Positions 1 through 8,891 of a DNA stretch of 64,000 nucleotides are shown piece after piece. Every line of letters starts with the position of its first letter. Positions within the stretch are counted from its first letter, which is position 1. The translations under genes and the position numbers were made by a program. Origin of the DNA: Enterobacter cloacae subsp. cloacae ATCC 13047 (GTDB taxonomy: Bacteria > Pseudomonadota > Gammaproteobacteria > Enterobacterales > Enterobacteriaceae); contig NC_014107.1 of NCBI RefSeq assembly GCF_000025565.1, forward strand, positions 1 to 64,000, in the 5' to 3' direction. The notes below the pieces were generated by a model. That model was not told where the DNA came from. It worked only from the letters and a program-made list of their open reading frames with translations, and did not search any database.

Positions 1-1014
1 GTGAATGACAATCAGATTTCTGTTCACTGGTCAGATCTACCGAAAGATGAGCTAACCCGTTTCTGCCAGGATGTCGATGCCGGCACTCAGGGTAATTTCC
101 TCATTGCACCGGTCAAAAAACTGACCCGCCGCAAACGCGGTGAGCATTCCACAAAAGCCAAATGTGAGAACCCGGCCTGGTATCGCCCGGAGCATTATAA
201 AAAGCTCTCCGGACAGCTCGGTCATGCCTACAATCGCCTGGTGAAAAAAGACAAAGAAACCGGGCAGGTCAGCCTGCGCATGCATGTTTCTCGTCACCCT
301 CTCTATGTCGCCGGCCGCCGTAAGGCGGGACGTAAATATGGCTTCCGTCCGGAACGTCAGCGCCTGCTCGATGCGCTCTGGCCAGTGCTCATCAGCTTCT
401 GTGATGCCGGCAAGCATACCGTCGGCATGTGTATCTCCCGTCTTGCAAAAGAACTCAGTGCAAAGGACGCAAAAGGCAATGTCATTCCTGAAACGGAGGT
501 GACGGTGTCACGCCTTTCACGGCTTATTGAGGAACAGGTACGGTTTGGCGTTCTGGGCCTCGCAGAAGAACGCGCCTGGGATCGTGAATCCCGCACCTGG
601 TTGCCAACGTATGTCTATATAACCCCCGTGGGATTCCAGATGCTGGGCGTCGATATGGACAAGCTGTTTAAAGAGCAGGAGAAGAAGCTCCGTCAGAGCG
701 CCGAGCGTGAGCAGCTGATCCGGGAAGGAGTGATGAGCGAACATGATGATGTTCAGGCCCACTCTGCGCGGAAATGCTGGTCTGGCCGTAAGCGTCGGGA
801 GGCACTCGTTTACCGCCGCAATAAAGGCGCGGAGCGTAAACGTGCCAACAATCTGATTAAGCTGCCGGCAGATGAACGACTCCATGCAATGTCTGAATGG
901 ATTTACCGCACCCTCCCGCCTGACGAAGCGTACTGGTGCACATCTGAGCGCCTGAAGGCTCTGGCCATCCAGCATCTTTACCAGCTGGATCTGGCGCTTT
1001 CTCCCCCGGACTAG
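1..1014 (+). CDS. repA: IncFII-family replication initiator RepA (start at or beyond window edge)
   Basis: Replication initiation protein of the IncFII/RepFIIA-like family, as found in Klebsiella IncFII(K) plasmids. It binds the origin just downstream in cis and recruits host replication proteins. The 337-residue product is basic, with Lys/Arg-rich stretches near residues 38-48, 105-120 and 258-282, consistent with DNA binding. The first base of the window is a GTG, so this may be the true start or the frame may begin further upstream. The copy-control RNA and leader peptide that normally precede repA lie outside the window. Assignment to the K subtype is from memory of the protein and is less sure than the family. 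Confidence 0.85.
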   Translation: MNDNQISVHWSDLPKDELTRFCQDVDAGTQGNFLIAPVKKLTRRKRGEHSTKAKCENPAWYRPEHYKKLSGQLGHAYNRLVKKDKETGQVSLRMHVSRHPLYVAGRRKAGRKYGFRPERQRLLDALWPVLISFCDAGKHTVGMCISRLAKELSAKDAKGNVIPETEVTVSRLSRLIEEQVRFGVLGLAEERAWDRESRTWLPTYVYITPVGFQMLGVDMDKLFKEQEKKLRQSAEREQLIREGVMSEHDDVQAHSARKCWSGRKRREALVYRRNKGAERKRANNLIKLPADERLHAMSEWIYRTLPPDEAYWCTSERLKALAIQHLYQLDLALSPPD

Positions 1015-1048
1015 TCACAGACGACACAACAGTCTTCTTGTTTACGGG

Positions 1049-1067
1049 CCCCTCACCGGGGCTTTTC
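1049..1067 (+). terminator. terminator-like hairpin after repA (CIS region)
   Basis: GCCCC (1049-1053) pairs with GGGGC (1059-1063) around a five-base loop and is followed by TTTT. It lies 35 bases after the repA stop, where IncFII plasmids have the CIS element that stalls transcription and loads RepA onto the origin. The stem is short, so the termination role is inferred from position. Confidence 0.55.
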
Positions 1068-1955
1068 GTGCTGGTTTTTTTCGGCCACTCTGCTCATTTT
1101 TCAACCTTCACTCCGTTCTCCTTCCGGTCACCATGACGTTCTGCTTGTCGTTATGGCCCCCAGTGGCCACTGTCTCTTTTTTTTACACAGAAATCCGCAA
1201 ACGAATAAGTGAAGTAACCCGGAAACGAATAAAAGACATTCCGCAAAACAGTCTTACTTCACCGTTTTTATCTCTCTGTTCATTTCATTCCAGAGTAGAT
1301 CTTTGTCTGCAGTCACTCTGTGGATAACGAAAAATGCCTTCGCATGCAGCGGCCTCACGGCCTCGCGCTCAGAACAAAATCAAAAGTACCTCCCGTCGCA
1401 AGCGCCGGGCCCCTTTCTGGCCAGAACCCGGCACCGCATACATACCTAACCCCTGCTAAACCGACGCCGCCCCGGCCCAAAGGGCCGGAACACCCTCGCT
1501 TTAAGAGGGATGTTGTAACTAGTATCAAGAGTAGCTGTAGTTAAGTCGCGGTAATCACTTCATACACGCTCGTAAGCGCCTGACGGCGCTAACGCGGAGA
1601 TACAGCCCGTCAGCGGCCATCGGCCTTGACGGACTCACTCCGACCGCGCACATTAGCAATCGGAAAGCTTTAAGCGGGTATAGCTTTGCAGGGAAAGGGA
1701 TGGGATTGGCAGAACCTATCAATCCGTAACGGCTGATGCCGGTTACGACGCCCCTCACCAGAATCACCCGGTTCAGCTCCGGCTGGCGTCTCCATGCCGC
1801 TTCGCGGCATACATGTTCCATGAACCCTGGACTACACAGGCTGGCCATCATGGGCGAAGGTTTACTGACAGCATCAGACTATTATTTTACCCTTTAAAGC
1901 AGGGTTGCCTAAATCCGGGAGCGCGATAAGCTTTAACGGGTGATTTTCAATCAGG
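1068..1955. other. IncFII origin region without convincing genes
   Basis: This stretch of nearly 900 bases follows repA, where IncFII plasmids carry CIS and oriR. It contains a perfect DnaA box (1319-1327), a GC-rich hairpin CCGGCCC/GGGCCGG at 1472-1488, and a smaller CCCTC/GAGGG hairpin just after it. Short frames exist, the longest being 98 codons on the minus strand at 1555-1851. None has a recognisable product or a good ribosome binding site. Function as oriR is inferred from position and the DnaA box. Confidence 0.6.
1319..1327 (-). promoter_or_regulatory. DnaA box of the IncFII origin
   Basis: TGTGGATAA on the plus strand, TTATCCACA on the minus strand, is an exact match to the strong DnaA box consensus. 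It lies about 300 bases after repA, in the position expected for oriR of RepFIIA-type replicons. Confidence 0.7.
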
Positions 1956-1964
1956 ATGAGTAAA

Positions 1965-2771
1965 ATGGATATAATTCTTCCGGGAAACAAAAGCCAGGCA
2001 CGACTCTGGGCAGAAACCATGATTAATCTGGAGGCCCGCAAACTCGTCAATACCGCTAATATTGTTGGCGCCCGACATCTGGGGGATGGATTGACGCGTC
2101 TCAAATTCATCGATGAAATTAAATCTGTCATTAATGGCGAATTTGAGCGTGCCCGGCGGGCAAAGTCTGACGAAGAGTGCATGACCTGCCTGCGTAACCT
2201 GCAGGCAGAAAACAGCAGTCTGCTTGAGCAGAGCCGGCAGCTCCAGACCGGTTATGCGAAACTATATGCCCAGATCAAATACGTCAGGGATGAAGACCGG
2301 ATGGTCGGTTATGTCATCTCAGGAATTAAAGTGGTGCTGGCAGGTATGCAGGGCGTATTTGGCTTCGTGCTGACTTCCTCAATGACCCCCGTAGGCGTTC
2401 TTGCCGGGGCTATTCTGATTGTCGACTCGGCCAACACGATAACCCGTGAAGTTGGTCGTCAGTTCCTGAATGAACCTGACACGCAGGGTATGTTTGGTGA
2501 TGGTGCCATGAACATCGCTAAATTCATGGGATTTGAACGATCAACAGGGTTAGGGATATACAACGGGATCGCGCTTGCAGGCAATATCTACAGTGTCTAT
2601 GGATTAATGGCCAGACCTGGGACATGGCGTCTGTTTAACTATATCAGCACCGATTTTTACCGGAAAATCGACACCATGTCCCGGGGTAAACTGACAATGA
2701 AAATTGTGGGATGGGGGGTAAAGGCTAAGGTTGTTTTCGATCTGATCACTTCTGATGACTCCGGGAAATGA
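1965..2771 (+). CDS. DUF4225-family protein with a hydrophobic core
   Basis: About 268 residues. The sequence resembles DUF4225 proteins, which have no established function. The N-terminal 120 residues are hydrophilic and probably helical. A hydrophobic stretch around residues 108-155 could span or insert into a membrane, followed by a mixed C-terminal half. An in-frame ATG at 1956 is possible, but the ATG at 1965 has AGGA at a better distance. The gene ends 26 bases inside the convergent gene that follows. Facing it are two related small membrane proteins, an arrangement that could suit an effector with protective partners; that role is inference only. Confidence 0.6.
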   Translation: MDIILPGNKSQARLWAETMINLEARKLVNTANIVGARHLGDGLTRLKFIDEIKSVINGEFERARRAKSDEECMTCLRNLQAENSSLLEQSRQLQTGYAKLYAQIKYVRDEDRMVGYVISGIKVVLAGMQGVFGFVLTSSMTPVGVLAGAILIVDSANTITREVGRQFLNEPDTQGMFGDGAMNIAKFMGFERSTGLGIYNGIALAGNIYSVYGLMARPGTWRLFNYISTDFYRKIDTMSRGKLTMKIVGWGVKAKVVFDLITSDDSGK

Positions 2772-3075
2772 GATTTTTCCGGCGGTAATGCCATGATTTA
2801 TAGGCCAGCTTCAAAGGCATGGTAATCGTAAACAGAGTGCCAAGAACAAGAATAGCCACGCCGAAGGAAATGGTATGCATCCTCGAGCCAGCCAAAAGTG
2901 TGGCCACAAAAATCAGTAACATGACTGACAACACCCATATCAGGGCCTTAAAACGGTTTGCCAGATCGTTCAGCAGGGTATCCATCTCCGTACCCGTCTT
3001 AGCTGAACTGGCCCGCAGCCGGACAATGTCCTCTTCACTGAAGCCGTGGTTCATCAGATCACTTTCATGGTTCAT
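2746..3075 (-). CDS. small two-helix membrane protein, paralogue of the next gene
   Basis: 109 residues. A hydrophilic N-terminus with a GFSEEDIVRL motif (residues 11-20) is followed by two hydrophobic helices (about 47-66 and 72-90) and a basic tail. It aligns along its length with the protein at 3158-3499: GFS-x-x-D near the start, RF before helix 1, AGSR between the helices, and a basic C-terminus. The two genes are therefore tandem duplicates. It overlaps the 3' end of the convergent DUF4225-like gene by 26 bases. Function unknown; a protective or immunity role toward that protein is speculative. Confidence 0.6.
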   Translation of the reverse strand: MNHESDLMNHGFSEEDIVRLRASSAKTGTEMDTLLNDLANRFKALIWVLSVMLLIFVATLLAGSRMHTISFGVAILVLGTLFTITMPLKLAYKSWHYRRKNLISRSHQK

Positions 3076-3157
3076 GCTTCTCTCCTTTTCCCTGCGGGAA
3101 GTTTAACATGCCCTGCGCCAATAACCAGTTAAGCCCGACCGATAATCTGTCAGGTGG

Positions 3158-3499
3158 TTACGGGCTATCACTTTGCTGAAACCTGCCCCGGGCATTCTTC
3201 TGCAGGCGGAATGCTTTCCAGCCAAGAGCCGGTGGAAAGGTCAACCAGGCAATGGTCAGGACAACGAGGGAACTCATGCCGCCAGACAGGATATGTGTCC
3301 GGCTGCCGGCGATGAGAATGACCAGCATAATCAGAGCGAGCGCGACCGTGATCCATACCGATACCCGGAAGCGTCGTGAAAGTGCTGCAATGAAGCCCTG
3401 CATAGTGCCACCGGTTGCTGAAAGCCGCTCCAGTAAAGTATCCACATCACGGTTACTGAAACCTGCCTCAAGAAGCTCTTTCTCACTGATAGCCATCAC
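3158..3499 (-). CDS. small two-helix membrane protein, second paralogue
   Basis: 113 residues, same architecture as its downstream neighbour: GFSNRDVDTL near the N-terminus, then RRFRVSVW, two hydrophobic helices (about 48-67 and 72-90) separated by AGSR, and a basic tail. It lies 11 bases downstream of traX on the same strand, so the two may share a transcript. In classical F plasmids finO follows traX; here this pair takes that place. I recognise no named family. Confidence 0.6.
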   Translation of the reverse strand: MMAISEKELLEAGFSNRDVDTLLERLSATGGTMQGFIAALSRRFRVSVWITVALALIMLVILIAGSRTHILSGGMSSLVVLTIAWLTFPPALGWKAFRLQKNARGRFQQSDSP

Positions 3500-3510
3500 G
3501 TCATCCTAAG

Positions 3511-4281
3511 TCAGCCAAAAGTAGTCTGTACCAGACCAATGATCCCCAGGTGGCCGGCGTAAGCATAATAAAAGAAATTACGCGGCATGAAACGCCTACG
3601 GCCCTCCGGACATATTTGCCTGCAGAATGAAACCACTGCCAGGGGGAATGCCAGAGTAGGCAGCGTGGCCAGTAATAATGTTTCTGCGGGCATATCCAGG
3701 AGATGCGATAACCCGTTTAAACAAATCAGTGACAGCACGGCAGTGATGGCTGCCAGCCGCTGCACTCCGGGTGTATCGCTGCCAGAAACCGTTGCCATAC
3801 TGATGGCCAGCGTTATTCCTGCCAGTCCGTAACTTGCCGGCTGCAGGGGCCAAATCATAAGGGCCAGGAGCAGATACCCGGCAAGCATTCCTTTCCGGCC
3901 GTGCCGGTACTGCAGGGCAAGCAGCTGCGTGACGCCTGCAAACACGAACAGAATGTTCAGGGCCCACCAGGGCTGTTGATTCTGGAAGGCCAGGCTGAAC
4001 ACCGGCTGCGTTATGACTGCCCAGATCCACAGACGATTGGCTCTCTTCTGCAGTCGCTCCGGGGTGCGCTGTACGTTCATCGCCCATATAAGCGTGAACA
4101 GGGGGAAGGCCATCCGGCCAAGCGCATACATCACCGGCAATGCTGACGACAGAAACACCGTATTGGTGTGGTCGATAATCATGGCCAGAAGTGCGAGAAG
4201 TTTGACCATATCGAGTGCAGCGGGACTGAGCTGGCTGGCGTTCCGGATAGTGGGAAGAACGTCGGGTAATGAATGATTCAT
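3511..4281 (-). CDS. traX: TraX, F-type pilin acetylase
   Basis: Multi-pass inner-membrane protein of 256 residues that resembles TraX, which N-acetylates F-type pilin. The family motif region, with an Asp-His pair followed by TNTVF, lies near residues 37-43, and about seven hydrophobic segments follow. The start at 4281 is preceded by AGGGGA. It is the only transfer-region gene in the window. Its orientation converges on the repA side, whereas in classical F-type plasmids traX and repA run in the same direction, so this part of the plasmid has been rearranged. Without the pilin and pilus assembly genes it has no evident substrate here. Confidence 0.8.
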   Translation of the reverse strand: MNHSLPDVLPTIRNASQLSPAALDMVKLLALLAMIIDHTNTVFLSSALPVMYALGRMAFPLFTLIWAMNVQRTPERLQKRANRLWIWAVITQPVFSLAFQNQQPWWALNILFVFAGVTQLLALQYRHGRKGMLAGYLLLALMIWPLQPASYGLAGITLAISMATVSGSDTPGVQRLAAITAVLSLICLNGLSHLLDMPAETLLLATLPTLAFPLAVVSFCRQICPEGRRRFMPRNFFYYAYAGHLGIIGLVQTTFG

Positions 4282-4486
4282 GCTGTATATTCCCCTGGCG
4301 ACACGCGGTTAACAGCCAGCCCTGAACATAATGCCAGAATGCCCTGCCGGTTTGCGTTGTGATCCTGACTCTGAGTTTCTCCAGAATCTTGCGCACCGCA
4401 AATTCTGATTTATCACGCAGCACGCGCATTGCGCCTGCCACATCCTTATTCTGAATACAGATACTTAAAATATGAAAATCGTTCAT
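4282..4486 (-). other. short reading frame upstream of traX, possible leader gene or gene remnant
   Basis: An ATG at 4486 preceded by AAGGGAG at ideal spacing opens a frame beginning MNDFHILSICIQNKDVAG. It stays open across the traX start and then overlaps most of traX in another frame. The first 68 or so codons look protein-like (regular amphipathic composition); the part overlapping traX has the odd composition of a shadow frame. It may be a truncated gene whose stop has been lost, or a translated leader for traX. Not recognised. Confidence 0.35.
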
Positions 4487-4647
4487 GACACTCCCTTACT
4501 TACTATATATATCGGCAAAAATATTGATATATTTAGATTAAGGAGTGTAATTGTTTATTATTTTACCATAGTTTGCAGGAGCAGTTTTTTATAATTATAA
4601 AACATGCTGCTGCAAAATAACTTCATATACATCTCAACCTAAACCTA

Positions 4648-5139
4648 TTATTCCTGGCTGATATCCGAAGAGGGAGCAGGATGAAGCTTTGCATAATCTT
4701 CTCGAAGCGATTTTGCCGCGGGTTTCCAGGCTTTCGCCCACTCATCATCCATTCTACCTACACCAACAATCTTCAGTGCGACAGCATAGGGAGTGCGCCC
4801 TTGCTGTTTTGAAAGCCACAGGATGTGATCATCAATTCTGTCATCAGGTATATCGTCGATAATGGAATGGATAACATCGAGGTCCTCTGATAGCCACGGC
4901 TTTCCAGTACGGGGAAACACCAGGTCCGGTTCGCGCGGTTTCTTTACCTTCTCGTTTTTGGCGATCTGTCTGGCTTCTTTCTCCGCAGAAATGAGTCGTA
5001 GTCGCTCCTTAAGCCCACCCAATGTGGCAACCGTTTTAATTAAATTTTCTCGCTGTTCGCGAGTAATACTTTGCTCATCACAGATCAGGTCGTTCAGGGT
5101 ATCGATGAGTGTATCCACCCGATTTTCTGTTAATTTCAT
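4648..5139 (-). CDS. hypothetical protein, mostly helical
   Basis: About 163 residues from the internal ATG at 5139; the frame also has an ATG at 5172, but nothing like a ribosome binding site precedes it. The protein is charged and soluble, with a helical N-terminal 90 residues rich in Lys, Glu and Arg. The middle carries an Asp-rich stretch (LDVIHSIIDDIPDDRIDDH), followed by a Trp-containing C-terminus. No motif I can assign. It stands alone between an AT-rich spacer and the divergent parDE operon. Confidence 0.55.
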   Translation of the reverse strand: MKLTENRVDTLIDTLNDLICDEQSITREQRENLIKTVATLGGLKERLRLISAEKEARQIAKNEKVKKPREPDLVFPRTGKPWLSEDLDVIHSIIDDIPDDRIDDHILWLSKQQGRTPYAVALKIVGVGRMDDEWAKAWKPAAKSLREDYAKLHPAPSSDISQE

Positions 5140-5268
5140 TTCCAGTTCTCGCTTAAGGCTACAACTCAGCATTCTATTAGATATCTATCTGATTTCGCAT
5201 CCCTGTTGATCTCATAAATGCAGCCCATAGTCTCGATCACTGACCATGGAAGCCTGATGCTAAAATGA

Positions 5269-5298
5269 TATACTTATGTAAGAACAAATCTTACATAA
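5269..5298 (+). promoter_or_regulatory. parDE promoter with palindromic operator
   Basis: TATACT at 5269-5274 is a good -10 element. It runs into a perfect inverted repeat, TTATGTAAG (5274-5282) and CTTACATAA (5290-5298), separated by seven bases. A palindrome overlapping the start of transcription and lying 15 bases before the antitoxin gene is typical of an autorepressed toxin-antitoxin operon. Binding by ParD, alone or with ParE, is inferred. Confidence 0.65.
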
Positions 5299-5313
5299 TG
5301 AAACGGAGGGGTT

Positions 5314-5574
5314 ATGGCCCGTACAATGACGGTGGACGTGGGTGATGAGCTGCGTGAATTTATCGATTCCCTGGTTAAGGCCGGTGATTACCGAACCCAG
5401 AGCGAAGTCATGCGTGACGCGCTGCGGCTGCTGCGCGAGAAGCAAGCTGAATCACGCCTTCAGGAACTGCGTGATCTGCTGGCCGAAGGCATCAGCAGCG
5501 GCGAGGCGAAACCATGGAACAAGGATGCATTCCTGAATAATGTCAGGGCCAGGATGGCAAATGAAAGAGATTGA
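5314..5574 (+). CDS. parD: ParD-family antitoxin
   Basis: 86-residue type II antitoxin with an N-terminal ribbon-helix-helix DNA-binding fold (MARTMTVDVGDELREFIDSL, then the SGDYRTQSEV-like turn, here AGDYRTQSEVMRDAL) and a disordered C-terminal half that would wrap the toxin. Ribosome site GGAGGGG precedes the ATG. The toxin gene starts inside its last codons (14-base overlap), giving translational coupling. The upstream palindrome is its likely operator. Confidence 0.85.
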   Translation: MARTMTVDVGDELREFIDSLVKAGDYRTQSEVMRDALRLLREKQAESRLQELRDLLAEGISSGEAKPWNKDAFLNNVRARMANERD

Positions 5575-5857
5575 GCTGACACCAAAAGCAGAAGAAGATC
5601 TGGAGGCTATCTGGGACTACAGCTTCAGACAGTTCGGGGTTGTTCAGGCGGATGCGTATATCGGGCGTATAGCCGCAGTGTTTGATGTGCTGGCCATGCA
5701 TGACATCGGCACGCATCGCGCAGAGCTGGGAGAAGATATCTGCTCGCTGCCGGTGGAACAGCACATGATCTATTTTGTGTCATCACATTCGGTGGTTACG
5801 ATCATACGTATTCTCAGTCAGTCTCAGGATACGGCGCGGCATGAACCATGGATATAA
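5561..5857 (+). CDS. parE: ParE-family toxin
   Basis: 98-residue RelE/ParE-superfamily toxin. The start at 5561 gives MKEIELTPKAEEDLEAIWDYS, the normal N-terminus of the family; the longer upstream frame has no support. It contains the conserved L-x-x-I-W-x-Y-x-x-x-x-x-G core and the C-terminal strand ending in VVTIIRILSQSQD. Many ParE toxins act on DNA gyrase. Together with parD it should kill or arrest plasmid-free daughter cells. Confidence 0.85.
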   Translation: MKEIELTPKAEEDLEAIWDYSFRQFGVVQADAYIGRIAAVFDVLAMHDIGTHRAELGEDICSLPVEQHMIYFVSSHSVVTIIRILSQSQDTARHEPWI

Positions 5858-6000
5858 CTGAATGTGTAAAATAACAATCAAATTAAATACTTAGTTCGCG
5901 CAATCTATCTTATGTTAAATTTAGTCCGTCGTTCATTTAGTTCATAACAGGCCGCAGACTACGATTAATCATACACAGACATAATCTTTCATTTGGTTTA

Positions 6001-6026
6001 AAAAAAACGCTCCCGATCGGGAGCGT
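6001..6026 (-). terminator. rho-independent terminator of pcoE
   Basis: A perfect palindrome, ACGCTCCCGA (6007-6016) and TCGGGAGCGT (6017-6026), is followed on the minus strand by a run of Ts (plus-strand As 6001-6007). It sits 50 bases beyond the pcoE stop and closes the leftmost transcript of the copper island. Confidence 0.85.
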
Positions 6027-6076
6027 AAGCCAGTGACTTCGGCGTCAAATGAGGGTCTGACAAGTGGAGCTGCGGG

Positions 6077-6511
6077 TTAATTCTGGGTGATCTGGCTGCG
6101 ATGCTTTTCAGCCTGCTGCTGATGAATAACGGAAGATTGACCATTATTCGCCTTCTCATGCACAACAGCGGCTTTCTCATGCTCGTTCATTTCGGAAAAT
6201 GATTTTGCTGTTTCGTTAGAAGCTGCTGGCTTGGATTTCATCATTTTTTTATGCATTTCAGCCATGTCCTGATGGGCAGCAGAATTGCCGTTTTGCATCA
6301 TGTCATGGGACATTGCGGCCTGATCGTGACTGCTCATATCCATCATTGTCATGCTGTCTCCCTGAACTGCGCTTTTTTCAGCAGATGACTGCATCTGATG
6401 GGCAGGAGCCTGTGCATTATTTACCTGGTCATGCATGTTCATTGTCTCTGCAGCCATGGCGGATGAAGCGACAGCCATAATGGCAACAAATGATACGAGA
6501 ATCTTTTTCAT
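6077..6511 (-). CDS. pcoE: PcoE, periplasmic copper-binding protein
   Basis: 144 residues from the ATG at 6511, which has GGAG eight bases upstream and begins MKKILVSFVAIMAVASSAMA, a clear signal peptide. The mature protein is Met- and His-rich (MTMMDMSSHD, MSHDMMQNG, MAEMHKKMM) and carries the SilE/PcoE motif MNEHEKAAVVHEKANNGQS. PcoE is thought to sequester copper in the periplasm during sudden exposure. Transcribed from its own promoter with a PcoR/CusR-type box upstream. Two related genes lie at 14229 and 31366. Confidence 0.9.
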   Translation of the reverse strand: MKKILVSFVAIMAVASSAMAAETMNMHDQVNNAQAPAHQMQSSAEKSAVQGDSMTMMDMSSHDQAAMSHDMMQNGNSAAHQDMAEMHKKMMKSKPAASNETAKSFSEMNEHEKAAVVHEKANNGQSSVIHQQQAEKHRSQITQN

Positions 6512-6686
6512 GGTTGGGTCTCCGGTGTTTACATACCCAAACAATCAATGGCTTATAACAGAGAAAGCAGTTGATCTCAGGGCGGGTTAATCATCACTCC
6601 AGGAACCAGGTGATTGTGTTATCACGCTGCTCCTGATTTATGAATAATTATAAAAAACCGCCTCTGTTTATCGCGTGACTGAATGA

Positions 6687-6700
6687 TGACAATTTTGTCA
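6687..6700 (-). promoter_or_regulatory. PcoR/CusR-type operator upstream of pcoE
   Basis: TGACAATTTTGTCA has six-base inverted arms TGACAA/TTGTCA around two bases, the core of the CusR/CopR-type box. It lies about 180 bases upstream of the pcoE start. The same core is found at 28887-28900 between silC and silR, and a looser form at 31136-31149 before silE. Confidence 0.65.
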
Positions 6701-7834
6701 CCTTCCAGGTTTCTCCTGAACAACGGGATTAATCCATTAACAGGCGCACTTTGAACACAATTTCACGCCCCTGCTGTTCTGCTGACAGCTCGCCGCCGTG
6801 AGCATGAATGATCGACCTTGTAATTGATAATCCCAGCCCCGCGCCTTCCGTGTTGTAGAACCTTGATGAGTCTGCGCGATAGAACCGGTCAAACAAACGT
6901 TCCAGATTAGCGGGAACCTGGCCGGACATCGTATTCGTAATCATCACGTTCACACAGTCACTGTCACGCTCAAGGTGTATCGCTGTACAGGTGTTATCGG
7001 GAGAATACTTGATTGCATTGGAAAGCAGGTTACTGAAAGCACGTCGGAGCATATCGCTGTCTCCGGCAACAACGCCCTCTCCTTCAACCGTGATTGTCTT
7101 TCCTGTTTCGTCTGCCAGGGGCTCGAACAACTCACGTAATTCATTCAGTTCGGCTGCCAGATCCACATCATGTTTATCCAGCCGCAGCAGACCATGTTCT
7201 GAACGTGCCAGAAAAAGCATGTCACTGGTCATTCGTGACAACCTTTTCAGTTCTTCCAGGTTAGCGAATAAAATTTCGCGGTAATGCGAAACATCCCTTT
7301 CCTTAGCCAGTGCAAACTGCGTCTGCATCATCAGATTACTGACTGGTGTGCGCAGCTCATGCGCGATGTCAGACGAGAAATCTGACAGTTTCCGGAATGC
7401 CCCCTCCAGGCGATCAAACATATTATTGAACTCCTGCATGGTCTCAGAGATTTCCGGCGGAGCCAGATCGGGATTTAGACGCTGATCCAGGCTGTGTACG
7501 GTCGTGGAGGAAGCCAGACTGGTCATTTCCCGTAGCGGTTTCAGACCAATACGTGTGGTCAGCCAGCCCAGAAAAACAGAAATAAAGACCAGACCGATAT
7601 TGAACCAGAACAGCCAGGTACTGAGTTTGTCCATAAACAGGGTGTGATACCCAGTATCCGTGGCAACCGTAATGATGACATGTTTGCTTTTACCCTGTTC
7701 CGGCGTCACGGCAACCCGCCGCGAGATACTGCGGTACACGGTGTTATTTTCTTCCGTCTGGATCATATAGTCGAGAATATCACCCGACTTATTAAGCAGG
7801 ACCGCTGGAACAACAGAATTTTTGGCATAGAGTT

Positions 7835-8891
7835 GGCTTTGTTGAATAAATCAGATTTCGGGTAAGTCTCCCCCGTAGCGGGTTGTGTTTTCAGGCAATA
7901 CGCACGCTTTCAGGTATACCTGCTTTCGTCATTTTGTTCAGCGCTCGTACCAGGGCCATAGCCTCCGCAACCTGACCATCGTAGTCACGCAGCGTCAGTG
8001 AACCCCCGAACAGCTGTTTTACCCGGTACATCGCCGTTTCCGCTATCGAGCGACGGTTGTAATCTGTTGTCCATTTCCACCGCGCATTACTCCCGGTCAT
8101 TCGCTGATTAGCCACTGCACGGTTACGGTCTGCATATTCACCGGGCCAGTAACCCGCACCTTTTCGGGGAGGGATAAGCGCGCTGATTTTCTTACGCCGC
8201 AGTTCATCGTGACATAGCCGGGTATCGTAAGCGCCATCGGCGGCGGCTGACCTGATTTTCCGGTGGGTTTGCCGGATTAACCCGGGGAAGGCCTCTGAGT
8301 CCGTAACGTTGTTCAGCGACAGGTCAGCGCAGATGATTTCATGTGTTTTACTGTCAACGGCGAGATGCAGCTTACGCCAGATACGGCGGCGTTCCTGGCC
8401 ATGCTTTTTGACTTTCCACTCGCCTTCACCGAAGACCTTCAGCCCGGTGGAATCAATTACCAGGTGTGCGATTTCACCCCGGGTGGGCGTTTTGAAACTG
8501 ACATTAACCGACTTTGCCCGCCTGCTGACACAGCTGTAATCCGGGCAGCGTAGCGGAACGTTCATCAGAGAAAAAATGGAATCAATAAAGCCCTGCGCAG
8601 CCCGCAGGGTCAGCCTGAATACGCGTTTAATGACCAGCACAGTAGTGATGGCAAGGTCAGAATAGCGCTGAGGTCTGCCTCGTGAAGAAGGTGTTGCTGA
8701 CTCATACCAGGCCTGAATAGCTTCATCATCCAGCCAGAAAGTTATGGAGCCACGGTTGATGAGGGCTTTATTGTAGGTGGGCCAGTTGGTGATTTTGAAC
8801 TTTTGCTTTGCCACGGAACGGTCTGCGTTGTCGGGAAGATACGTGATCTGATCCTTCAACTCAGCAAAAGTTCGATTTATTCAACAAAGCC
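7835..8891 (-). mobile_element. IS903-type insertion sequence (IS5 family) in pcoS
   Basis: 1057 bp bounded by perfect 18-bp inverted repeats, GGCTTTGTTGAATAAATC at 7835-7852 and its complement at 8874-8891. Both sides carry the 9-bp target duplication CATAGAGTT (7826-7834 and 8892-8900). Length, ends and transposase all match IS903. The intact duplication indicates a simple insertion with no later rearrangement. Confidence 0.95.
7891..8859 (-). CDS. IS903-type transposase (IS5 family)
   Basis: DDE transposase. The frame has 322 codons; the canonical IS903 protein of about 307 residues starts internally near residue 16 (VAKQKFKITNWPTYNKAL). It has the IS5-family catalytic pattern: VIDSTGLK for the first Asp, AAADGAYDT for the second, and a C-terminal NRRSIAETAMYRVK segment providing the Glu. 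It fills almost the whole element and appears intact. Confidence 0.93.
   Translation of the reverse strand: MKDQITYLPDNADRSVAKQKFKITNWPTYNKALINRGSITFWLDDEAIQAWYESATPSSRGRPQRYSDLAITTVLVIKRVFRLTLRAAQGFIDSIFSLMNVPLRCPDYSCVSRRAKSVNVSFKTPTRGEIAHLVIDSTGLKVFGEGEWKVKKHGQERRRIWRKLHLAVDSKTHEIICADLSLNNVTDSEAFPGLIRQTHRKIRSAAADGAYDTRLCHDELRRKKISALIPPRKGAGYWPGEYADRNRAVANQRMTGSNARWKWTTDYNRRSIAETAMYRVKQLFGGSLTLRDYDGQVAEAMALVRALNKMTKAGIPESVRIA

Noticed and set aside
1555..1851. Minus-strand 98-codon frame in the IncFII origin
   Set aside because: No ribosome site or recognisable product; it overlaps the origin region.
3596..4280. Continuation of the upstream frame through traX
   Set aside because: The first part before traX may be real, but the part that overlaps traX looks like an out-of-frame shadow, so it was not called as coding.
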